Source of the DNA: Perkinsus marinus ATCC 50983
Lineage: Eukaryota > Perkinsozoa > Perkinsida > Perkinsidae
Reading direction: 5' to 3'
Assembly: GCF_000006405.1 (NCBI RefSeq)
Contig: NW_003210279.1
Location: 49,939 to 113,938 of the forward strand
DNA: 64,000 nt
Shown here: positions 21,521 through 31,424 of the stretch, one piece after another
How the letters are laid out: each line of letters begins with the position of its first letter
Numbering within the stretch: position 1 is the first letter of the stretch
Program-made: the position numbers and the translations under genes
The notes under the pieces: generated by a model
Database searches by the model: none
What the model saw: only the letters and a program-made list of their open reading frames with translations
Told to the model about the DNA's origin: nothing

Positions 21521-22364
21521 TCACATCAGAGCATGTTTATGGTGATGCGAATGGTGATGCTGGTGTTGATGATGATGGAAATGACGAGCGACAGCAGTGG
21601 GTGCATAATCCGACTTGACGTGCGTAACGCCAACCGCAGGAGTGTGGCCACTAGTAGGTGGAGGGAGCGACCAGTCGAACGGCAGTGTGTTGTGAGCCCT
21701 CAGAAAATCTCTGAGTTCCTCTGGTGGTAGCGCACTACGACAACAACGGAGTACTATTGCGACATCACACCGCGATCGGGACAAAATTGCCATGGAAATT
21801 GCCTTGAAAGAACTGTGATCGTCAAGCGCATCAGTTTGCAAATAGTATAACTAACGGCACAAATCATTTTCTAATATATGTTGAGTAAGGATACGATTGC
21901 TCTATGCAAACACGTTTCGTTGAAGACATACGCACAACACCTTGAAAGCCTCTCAACATACCATCCCGCATCTCCGGGACTAGTCGCGCCAATGTGCTCC
22001 GCCACCTGAAGCGCTACACCAATTGAGAGATCTCCAGTCGGCGCCTCTCCCGACCTGAGCCCTCGCCGCGTGAGCTGCCATTTCCCCCTGCCTTACTGCA
22101 GTCGCTATTTGCTGGTTCATGGCTGTAGCCTGCATTCCGGCCTGCTTGATCAGAATCTAATGAGCGCAGTGTGTAACAAGCGCAGAAGTCATCAGTGTTG
22201 CTCACTGCGGCGGTCCTCAATTTTGCCAAGGCCTCCTGGGCAAGGTAGCCAGTCTCAGTAGGATCGATGCGTACTCTACCAAATCCGTGGCCCACCGAAA
22301 GCGATGATGTCGGCATATACGAAGGATGCTCAACAGTCGGCCATGGCGTGTCGTGGAAGTGCAT
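21521..22364 (-). CDS. Hypothetical protein, two or more exons, with a His-rich tail
   Basis: Not recognised. The ATG at 22364 opens MHFHDTPWPTVEHPSYM ... GFGRVRIDPTETGYLAQEAL. A 49-nt intron (GTGAGC..CATTAG) joins to ILIKQAGMQATAMNQQIATA, then VRQGEMAAHAARAQVGRGAD, which is helix-like. A terminal open segment 21841-21521 (DHSSFKAISMAILSRSRCDV ... LPPEELRDFLRAHNTLPFDW) ends in a His-rich stretch (HFHHHQHQHHHSHHHKHALM) that could bind metal. The join between the second and last segment was not resolved, so they may be separate genes. Confidence 0.4.
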
Positions 22365-22966
22365 AAAGCAACTGATACGGCTTTAAGGTAGCCATGAAGG
22401 AACGCGAGCCGTTCACTTACTTGAAAGTGAACAATTCATTGACGTTTCCCCCAGAACAAACATCCCGCCCGTTACCGGGAGGTTTCATGGGGAATATAAG
22501 CGTATGCTGACGACGAGATGCAAGATGCATGCCGAGCAGTGCGGTTTCACCCATCTTAATAATTCTCTAACTGCCAGCCGCTTCATCGGGCACATAGCAA
22601 GATTCCGTTCCCTGATGAATCGAGGAAGTTGAAGTAACCAGCAAGTTTCGAATAGTCGCTGTCGACTCAGTCGACAGTGTCTATTCGGCATCTAGTCGAC
22701 TCGACTATCAGATGGTAGTGTGAAACTGGTCCAGACTTGATGTGATGTGAACAAATTGTAGTTCACGAGCCGAGTTGCGGTAGCATTGTTGAATCATTCA
22801 TTAGACATACCCGCTGTTGGAGTATCCCACTGTTCGAAAATTCTGGTCATACAAAGAATGTCTCAGACGAGTACCCAACAGATGTTCTTGCGTACCTGAA
22901 ACGCTTGAGTGGGCATATAGCACGGTATTTGCACGCATGAGCACGTCAATCAAAGTTTCCATCCAA
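22365..22966. other. Spacer with one hairpin
   Basis: No gene seen. 22649-22687 is an inverted repeat with 19-nt arms (CGAATAGTCGCTGTCGACT and its near complement, two mismatches), almost no loop. Confidence 0.7.
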
Positions 22967-23038
22967 GTCGCTATCGTCTAGTGGTTAGGACGTCACGTTG
23001 TGGCCGTGACAACCCCGGTTCAAATCCGGGTAGTGACT
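22967..23038 (+). tRNA. trnH-GTG: tRNA-His (GTG)
   Basis: The acceptor GTCGCTA pairs with TAGTGAC. D arm GTCTAGTGGTTAGGAC, anticodon stem TCACG/CGTGA with loop TTGTGGC, so the anticodon is GTG. T arm CCCGG TTCAAAT CCGGG. 72 nt, no intron. Confidence 0.95.
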
Positions 23039-25424
23039 TTTATTCTTCAAATTGTATAAACACTTGCACTCCACTGCTATATCTCAAGTGCATCTATTAT
23101 ATCCTTTTCATCTCCATGAATCATTAATACAGCTGAGTTAGAATCTCTGACAGTACCCGTCCACGAGAGCAACGTCTTAGCAGGAAGATAGCTGCACAGG
23201 TCACCACAACACACTAACCTTTACTCAACGGACGAAGACCACTTCAACACTGAACATCATCAATTTCCAGCACAAGAAACTTCTATCAAACTACTAGTTA
23301 ATTGTTCCCACCCTGATCGGTGAGCCATACCAATTTGACCCAACGCTGGTCCCGCATGCAAAGCTTAGTTCAACTCTGGCTGATCAGAAGCCCCGTCTCA
23401 GACTGGGCGGTACCATCTCAACTTTGCCAGTCCTAAAACAGACAGTCCCCTTTGAGGCATCTACAATATCAGCAGCTGGTTCAAGGACCCCCATTGCGTT
23501 CATTTCTAAACTTACAACGGGTTTGTCCCCAAAGGCCGGCGAAATAGGAGGATATTGGGCTCTGGTTTGTGCGTAGCGTAGTGTACCCAACCCCGAGATT
23601 GTGTAACACCCACAGATCTCCATTCGTTTTCCTCTAATATAGTTGACGCAGAGTACCCACGGACCGACCGCTGTAGCATCTATACATGAGCTTAGCTAAG
23701 CCCTAGGGAGCTCCCTTACTCTATACGTGGGCTTGCTGAGTATAACATGACGGTACTCGTAGGTATCATCCATGTACTTGTCTGAGTACTCATTCTCATC
23801 TGGGAAGTGCGCCGGGCTCATTCGACAAGGGAAATGCAAAACACTAACAGGGCTCGCAGAAACGACAGCGATAAAGCATCAACCCGTTGAGCTTTTTTCA
23901 TAATCCAAAGTCGACCTCAGCGACAGAAGAAAATACATGTGAACTTGAGGACCATCACGAGATCAACTACTCAGAAGTCGACACTGTAGTGGCCGGAATG
24001 GACGCTTTATCCGATCAAAATCAACCATTAAATCCATATGATGCTTCTAATACCGACGATACCACTCCTCGTAGAACCTCTTTTTGCCTGTCCGAACCGT
24101 AATAACTGAGCACGAGTTTGTCCTTGAGAATTTTTGTCAATCACTTGGACGACACCATCAGACCTCCCATGTCCGCTGATTACCCTGAGATGAGTCGCAT
24201 GCCATGGTCCCATTCGACTCTATTGGATCTCGAGGACTATCTCGCCGAAACTCATATTCGACTCGGCAACAGAATTTCTATGACACCCATCCCAGGCATG
24301 GTCTTTCAACGACGAATAACGGTGGGAATTTTGATGTCCTCCCTCATATATGAGGCTCATGAGAAAGTGATGACTCTACTTATACTATCTGTCAGAGATA
24401 GGCGCCTTTAGACAGCGTGTGCGTGCAAGGGATGCTCGTCGCACGCGCCCACATGTTATTGATCATGAACGCCTTTTTCATTATCGATCTCTCGCTTTTG
24501 GGGGGACAGCCTCAGTTTTACGATGATCAGTTCGGTTTGAGAGGCTAAACTTTATATGAGAGATCATACGGCACTCAGATTTTCATTCTCTGAGATATTC
24601 AGTTCAATCTGGCGAGAGACTAACGCTGTCCAAGTTTGGTTCACACGTTTTCGTATGACCAACACGACAATTCAGATCCGCATGTTGTAATGAGCAATAT
24701 ACAGGGCTACAGTCTTTGCATTCGCACGAGTATTTATTCCTCGATGATAATATGCTCTAGGGTTCAAAATATAACCTCGAGCATCACCCATACTCTCAAA
24801 TACCACACCTTTTCCCCCGACTGGCAGCACTGTAAGGGGATCGATCGAGGGACTCCTTCACCCTATGCATGTCGACTGCCGAGTAGGGGGATTACCTCCA
24901 AGCCGGCCGAAAAGCCCCTCTACCTGACCTCAGTAAGAGGTGCAAACATTGAGCCTTGGAGTTCCTGTATTCGGACTAGATGCGGGACGATCTGTCTCAA
25001 CGACGATGTTAACTTTCTAATAGAACATATTGGTCAATTAATTCGCTATCGTACGCAACGCGACACGAGCTTTTCCGGAGACAGGGCGTGCGCGATTATG
25101 TCGACTAAACGAAAATTAGACAAATTGTGGTGAGTGGTCAGAATCTTCCATCGCACTGCTAAAGCTAGAAGATTCTAACTCGAAGACTGTTATGATATCA
25201 ATATTATCTCAGATTCCGAGACACTTTCCGAAACCTCGAACCGCTTCCCCCACGAGCAAAGGAAAATCTTCGAAAATTTTACATTCCGAAATTTTTCTCA
25301 CTAGTCAGCAATACAGCGAGGCGGAATACGGCGGGCGTGGCGCTATATTTCTATTGTGTCGGTGTGGAGACGAGGCCATAGGAGCTCCTATTGAGTTTTA
25401 TATTAAGTTTATTCATACGAAATA
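23039..25424. other. 2.4-kb region without a supportable gene
   Basis: Short open frames occur on both strands. One on the minus strand (23384-23623: [20 protein letters not shown]) vaguely resembles the protease-to-RT linker of LTR elements. One on the plus strand is 24636-25133. None has enough conserved sequence to call. The composition looks like decayed mobile-element DNA. Confidence 0.5.
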
Positions 25425-27820
25425 ATGTCGGAAACGATATGCTCTAATTGTGGGAAGCCAATCGAAGGGAAGTACGCGGTTTTGTGATGAGCACTGGTGA
25501 TCGTCGAGGAAGCTGTAGGTCCTATACGTGTAAACTGTGCGAAACGGAGGTCTGTAAGGACTGTCTAGCCTCGGGCAAATTGATCGGCACTAAGAAGTGC
25601 AAAAGATGGTAAGAAAAACAGTGTTTGAAGATCGGGTTATTGTTGTTATTATTATTTCATACCTAATGACAGTACCCACGTGGCTATCTAATCTCAGCTG
25701 TGGCCTCTTGCCGGACCAAGCTACCAGCCCACAGAAGAACGCCGTGAACAGGCCAGTTGCTGCTACTTCTCCTACTACTACTACTGCACAACGTCAAGGG
25801 GGCTCACCGCAGACAACAACGGCTAGTACGCCACAAGAGGCTGAGGGACTTGGTGAGTTTTATTGAGGAAGTTTTATACCGGTCTCCTTACGGTTTTCCT
25901 ATCAGATTCTGCTGCCGAAGATGCCAGGAAGAAGCGGGTTGAAGAGGCCCGTAAGGCGGCTGCTCAGAACAGTAAAATTGGCAACATGCTGAGAGTCGGG
26001 TCGACCTTCGATGCCAATCAGGGGGGAATGCTCGACATGAATGATACTACAAGTAAGCACCTTCCTGTCACAAAGTATGCACGATTTCCTATCAGTGAAA
26101 TTCGGCTGGGATCTGTACGCCCTCTTGAACGTGAAGGTTATCGAAGCCTCTGGTCTTCCGGCTGCTGATATCAACGTCATCAGCTCCAACTCCTCTGATC
26201 CTTACACGGTCCTTACCCTGCTGGAAGACAATGTAGGATCGTATCGCCTTATACAACTATTAGTGTCCCCCCTTAGGTGACCAGAAAGACCAAGATATGT
26301 AAGCAGACTCTATCTCCAGTGTGGAACTTTGAGTGTACCACTATGGTGGTGGATGTCCCCTGCCAGAAGATGGAAGTACAAGTGTAAGACTATTGTCCAT
26401 AGACCACTAGAGAGTTGAGCGATTTACGGTAGGTTTGATTACGATATGGCTTCTGATGATGATCTCTTGGGTACAGCCTACATAGATCTCACTAACCTCA
26501 TCCCTGGCGAGCCGACTAACGGCTGGCTCCCTTTGGTTGGGGAGGATGGTAGTATCAAATTTTTATTCCTCCTGCATTGATTTCTCCGCCTCTCAGGCAA
26601 ACCCGCTGGTGCTATCCATTTAGAGTTGATGATTATGTATACACCTTCCTCTGAGAGGATTGCCTTTGTGCAAGAGGCCATGGTACCGAGACCTAAACCC
26701 AAGCCGAAGTTCGACATCAACGCACTTTATGGCCCTGGCATGTAAGACAGTTTATGCAACTTTCCTGTTGTCAATTATATGGCCTCTTGTCGTCCGTCGA
26801 TCAGGTTCATGGCACAAGTGTTGTGGTTTGACACTCTTCAGCCAGTGTTGAAGGATCATGTTCTGCCAATATTAATGTGGGAGAACTGGCTTCTCTCCAC
26901 GATAGTTCTCGTAGGATTCATATATGCAAGGTAAGAATTTTCGCTTGCTGTTTTACAGCTTTTCCATCAGTTACTACGCGGCCTACTGGCCAGCCTTCGC
27001 CTGTTGGGCTCTGGCAGTTGCCATGATCCGTAACAAAGTGCTCAAGGGCTATGATCGCTTCATGCAGAATAAGACACTTTCCTCGACAATCGATGCATCG
27101 GGGAAGCTGATATTGGAGGACTCCGATGATGATAAAGACGACAGTAATGATGGAGTCTGTCAACTACTACCGTTCGAAAGTTTGTACGTATTTCGCAGAG
27201 TCCCTTTTTATTTCACTGTATAGGAATTAGGACTTTCCGTTGATGATTATTTAGTATTTTTCACTTGGGGAGGTTCGTCCAGTCGATTGTTTTATTCTTA
27301 GGCAACGAACCTCAAGAGCAGTCATTCAATGGTCTCATTAAGACTTTCACTAGACTCTCTCCTGGTTGGGTGAAGGACCTAGCAGCCGGCTTCCAGCCTC
27401 TTGTAAGGCAACTCGCTGATATCGTCACAGAAACGAGAGAGATCATTCTCTGGAGGTGAGCACACTCTCTATTCAGCACCATTCAGTTTCGTCTCAGACA
27501 TAAGCTGTCGAAGCCCATTTGCTATGCATTGTGGGTGGCCGGCGTCGTCCTTTGCTTCATCCCATTCTGGATTGTCGTAATGGCCGCTGGTGTTGGTATT
27601 ATCTGCGCCAACTCCCCATTGAAGGGGCTTAGTATTGGCCTGGCTAAGGCGGCGGCTCGGTAGGTGGCTTTAGATTTGAGTAGCCTTTTGGAATAACGGT
27701 GATATTATCAGGCCTACACCTACTGGTGATGTTGGCCTGCTGGATGCTATGGAGGAATTCCATATGTCTGAGGAGTTCAGGAAGCAGGCAGCTAAGAAAC
27801 AGAGAAAACAGCAGAAGTAA
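25425..27820 (+). CDS. Zinc-finger + C2 domain + membrane-anchor protein, MCTP-like, paralogue 1
   Basis: Multi-exon. The N terminus is a FYVE/RING-like Cys motif: MSETICSNCGKPIEGK, a 47-nt intron, then SYTCKLCETEVCKDC and GTKKCKRW. A Ser/Thr/Pro linker and a charged helix (DARKKRVEEARKAAAQNSKI) follow. The C2 domain is clear: FGWDLYALLNVKVIEASGLP, SSDPYTVL, KQTLSPVWNFE, FDYDMASDDDLLGTAYIDL, with the Asp residues expected for Ca2+ binding. After ALYGPGM come a hydrophobic hairpin (PILMWENWLLSTIVLVGFIY, then YWPAFACWALAVAMIRNK), an acidic loop, a helical segment (GLIKTFTRLSPGWVKDLAAG), two more hydrophobic stretches (ICYALWVAGVVLCFIPFWIV) and a Lys/Gln-rich tail ending at 27820. The architecture suggests a Ca2+-responsive membrane tether, probably at the ER or a contact site. 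Confidence 0.8.
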
Positions 27821-28614
27821 ATGTGATAACGAAGATCTTATACTAGCTCTGGTGAGTTGTCGAACTGGATGAAGTTTGCTCTCATAGCATTGTTTCAATG
27901 ACAGGCTTGGTATTTTCATTGGAAAATTTCGAGCCGGAGCAAGTCGTCGACCCAGTGTTGGCATTTCTCGTTAATCTTCGAGTTATTGCATCATCACTAC
28001 TATGCTGCACTCAGTAGGAGCCAGGTCGCCCTTGAGGTTAAATACAGTAAACAACGGTCGTTGTTGCAGCTATCAGGCTGCTGAGTAATTGCTCATTCTA
28101 TTTCCTTCTCTCGATATTGTTACTCATTTAGTCATATATACTGATCTCGTTCCTACTCGGTTCGTGTGTGTCATGAGGTAACTCCGTTACTCACGACTTA
28201 CTGATTATCATACTATAGCGCATAATCTGTGCGACGATTGCCTGCAGAGTATCTGATTCTATTCATGTTGAGTTGTCCTAGAGATGGGAGAGCGGATGGA
28301 GTTTTGGAGTTTCATGACTGCGGTTAATATCAATCTTTGTTCCCTTGCGTGAACATCATTCAACGTTATCTGGAGAGATGTGAGGAAAGGTGTCAGGGCT
28401 TTATCTAGACCTTTTCATTGACGCACTTGCACTTAGCCCTCCATTTCATCGTGCACTCGCCGAGTGCCACTCGGCGAGTCACTGAGTGCCATTAACGAGC
28501 GAAACATTGATCCCTGGGCAGTCCAGAAATTAAAGTCGTAATCGTGGAAAATTATTAAGTTTGTATCATAACTAATGACACCTTGTGACTGATAAGGCCA
28601 CTAAGTCTTAGTGA
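27821..28614. other. Spacer between MCTP-like gene 1 and hAT-2
   Basis: No gene. A fragment resembling a MITE end (TTGGAGTTTCATGACTGCGG) lies at about 28302-28330. A GCACTCGCCGAGTGCCACTC dyad lies near 28450. Confidence 0.55.
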
Positions 28615-29589
28615 CTAAGACGAGGTGGATATGCGCTTGCTATTTTTTTGTACCCAATGTTCCCACACTTCCTCTATGAAGCTCTCGTAGTCAGCTACAG
28701 CGGCCGGTGCCGCGTCTAGGCTTGGTAACGGTGGACCTTGCAGGCTTGCACCGTGCAAGTTGCACGTTGCAAGATGATGCGTGCAAGTTGCACGCATCAA
28801 CTGGCTCAAGATTTCGCCAGAGAGCGGCCTGCGATCACTGGCTAACCTAGTTGTTGAGCTGAAGCAGCGCTCCACAGAGGCGGTGGAAGAAGGTAAACAC
28901 ATGACAATAGCACAGATCTTGCAATGACGCGGAAAGAGGGAAACAAGTCGAGGATTGCCGAGGAACGCTTTATGGAAATCGCAATCCTCAGGAATAGACT
29001 CCATAGCAAGTTGTCTTTTCACGAACTCAACCTCCTTAACCAGAGCCTGTTTCCAGGAGCAAGATGCCCCATCCAATTTCACTGCAACCAACGCTGCGGT
29101 TGCTTCGGTCCAGCTGGGAGCATCAAATCGCCCAAGGGTCATCAAAAAGAGGACATCCTCCTGAAATCGGGATCGAAGCTCTGCTACCAAGTCACCAAGG
29201 TATGGGGAAACCACTTGAAATAGGGAGGGATCAGACACACAGCTGCGGCGAGCGTTCGATGCTCTCACTTCTATCTTGTGGGATAGGTCGAGGTACTGGT
29301 CCTTGATCAGTCCTTCTAGTGCATCCGGACTGTCAAGCTCCGCTATGAAAGTTATCAGGTTGGTGGTGATATTTATGGCACTACTATATGAGACTCCCGT
29401 GGACTGAAACTTCGCGGACACTTCTGCCATCCCTCCTAGTACGTGGCGAAGGACGATCAAAAGCTGAATATTCATCTTATCAGTGAAGACCTTGATGAGA
29501 CCCTTACAGCGGCTCCTATCTTCTCGCAAAAAACCCCGATCATGGGATATCTTGTCGAGAGTACGTAGCACGATTGGCAATACCTACAA

Positions 29590-29640
<51 letters not shown>

Positions 29641-30731
29641 AGTTCCACTGTTGCGTAGCGGTACCTGAATAAGTCTTTCAACGGCATTGGCCGTCGATAG
29701 CCATCTGGTTGCTGCCACCTCTATCAGACCTTTGTACCGCTCGTGGGGTTCTCTCAACTCAGCTGACGCTGCCTTGAGCATGCTCAACTTCTTATTTGAC
29801 TTAGAAAAGAGGGAATACAGTGATTGAATACTATCAAGGCAATCGCTCACCATAGGATGTGGGCCGCGAGCAACAGTGCGAGCCACTAGTTGCAGACGAT
29901 GGGCCCTACAATGCACGAACTTTACATTCGACCCCCAATTTTGTAAGATCTTTCCATATATCGAGGTTGCTATCGAAACAGAAGCACGATGATCGATAGT
30001 AAAGTTAATGGAGTCTATAACATCGGTGCTTGTTGTAGTGGACCGGTAGGTGGCATTGAGAGGCCTTGTTGCCGCGAAGGTCGCTAGTCTTGGGCACACC
30101 CGATAGAGAAGGTCCAAAAGAGTAGGGTACTTCGTGGTATGAGGAATCTCTTCCTTAACCAAGTAGAATAGAGCCTCAATGTACAGCTTCATACCCTCTT
30201 TCTCGGTACTCAACTGGTCGAGCTTTGTCTTTGACGCGACTGCCCTCATAAGCTCACCAGCATTCCTAATAGGAATTTCCTATAATGCCCAGTGCCAGCG
30301 GCAACGTCGGCACGTGTGACAAGGGCTTTATGGGCCGGATCGTTCGCATGACTAGCAGCCTTACGCCCCGGCTGCTGAGTCTTGGTTACTAGCCGGCCAA
30401 CAAAAGGCTTGGTGGAAAAATCAGCAACCACAGAGTCCCCCTGCAAAAAGGCCGGGCGGCATATGCGGCAGTAGAAGCCTTCGGGAGTTTCAATCAACCA
30501 ATCCTGGTGCTCAGATCTGAATGTAGTAACCTTTCTCCGTTTTTGATCTGGCTGATCTCCGGGCTCAATGGCATCTATGACCGGCTGAGCATCCCCAGTG
30601 GAAGTAGACTCTAGATTAGTAGGGAGTTCAACATGAGCCGGAATGGGACTTTCAGGGACAGGTTGAGAGGACGAGGACGATGAACCACCCTTAGACTTCA
30701 TGTTCTCGAAGTACTCTTTGATGTTCTGCAT
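28615..30731 (-). mobile_element. hAT-family DNA transposon, second element (hAT-2), largely intact coding region
   Basis: Three consecutive minus-strand frames make one transposase. 30731-30246: start MQNIKEYFENMKSKGG, Ser run, then a TTF/BED-type zinc finger (EGFYCRICRPAF ... SHANDPAHK). 30249-29584: catalytic region with AHRLQLVARTVARG and ATRWLSTANAVERLI. 29580-28615: dimerisation region with SSTASVERCFSSTTRLASDR. The first and second frames overlap by 4 nt (TTATGA). The second and third are separated by a (GTA)n expansion, which could lie in an intron. It sits exactly between the two MCTP-like paralogues. Terminal repeats and target-site duplication were not found by eye. Confidence 0.85.
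29591..29642. repeat. (GTA)n microsatellite within the hAT-2 transposase
   Basis: About 17 GTA units, reading as poly-Tyr or poly-Leu in the transposase frames, immediately after the catalytic RWLS block. Confidence 0.95.
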
Positions 30732-31424
30732 GCTGCAAAGTTGAAAACGCTAGCTGACACTAAAGGCGCATCCAATGAGGTACATCTAAATGGTGGCACT
30801 CAAAAGACTTGCCTAGTGCATGCTGCACGCATGCGCTTTCTACTATGCGCGGCACAAGGTTCTCGCGCGCAAAGACGATCGATGCTAAGCTCATTAACTG
30901 TAGGACTTATATAGAAAGTTCGCAAGGGTTTGAACAACCTTATTGACTCTCATGTTGCGACTGCGACCTTGAGAGGAAGATATAAGGGGTTCTCGCCTAG
31001 AACTTCTTGGGATGCATTAATATAGTCTAGCTGCTAGCAAACTGGATCCGTGTGCGTATGCGTGCAGTGCACCCCACGCACCAGGTGCGTCGCACCTCAA
31101 GTGCGCACTAGTCGAGTGCACTACCGCACACGATCCCCGCACTCTGGCGCCACCTCAGCTATCATGAACGCACTCATGAGTGCATGGCGCGCACCTTGGA
31201 TAAAGCCAAGAACACCTTTAAGGTGTTCTTGGCCCAAGTCGGCTACAGACTTGAGAGCTACTAACGTCCAACGTGATGTATTTAATGTTCTCATTAGAGT
31301 ACGCAAGCACTAAGGAGACATCTGTACGCTGCGAGGAGCAGACTTTATCTGCTGCGCTCACGTTATCGAGCATCAATATTCTCTGCCGCTCTTCATCTTT
31401 CTCGTACTGCCAGTTGTTTTTTTC
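30732..31424. other. Hairpin-rich spacer upstream of MCTP-like gene 2
   Basis: No gene. Dense GTGC/GCAC dyads at 31050-31190. A 29-nt near-perfect palindrome is at 31205-31233 (GCCAAGAACACCTT, a T, then its complement). Confidence 0.6.

Noticed and set aside
23384-23623. LTR-retrotransposon protease fragment
   Set aside because: Resemblance is limited to a weak D-x-G-like linker pattern; no catalytic DTG or reverse transcriptase is nearby.
24636-25133. 165-codon plus-strand frame
   Set aside because: Composition is not coding-like, there is no recognised motif, and neighbouring frames look like decayed DNA.
25757-25942. Poly-Leu frame in the linker of the first MCTP-like gene
   Set aside because: Out-of-frame reading of a CTACTA/CTGCTA low-complexity linker.
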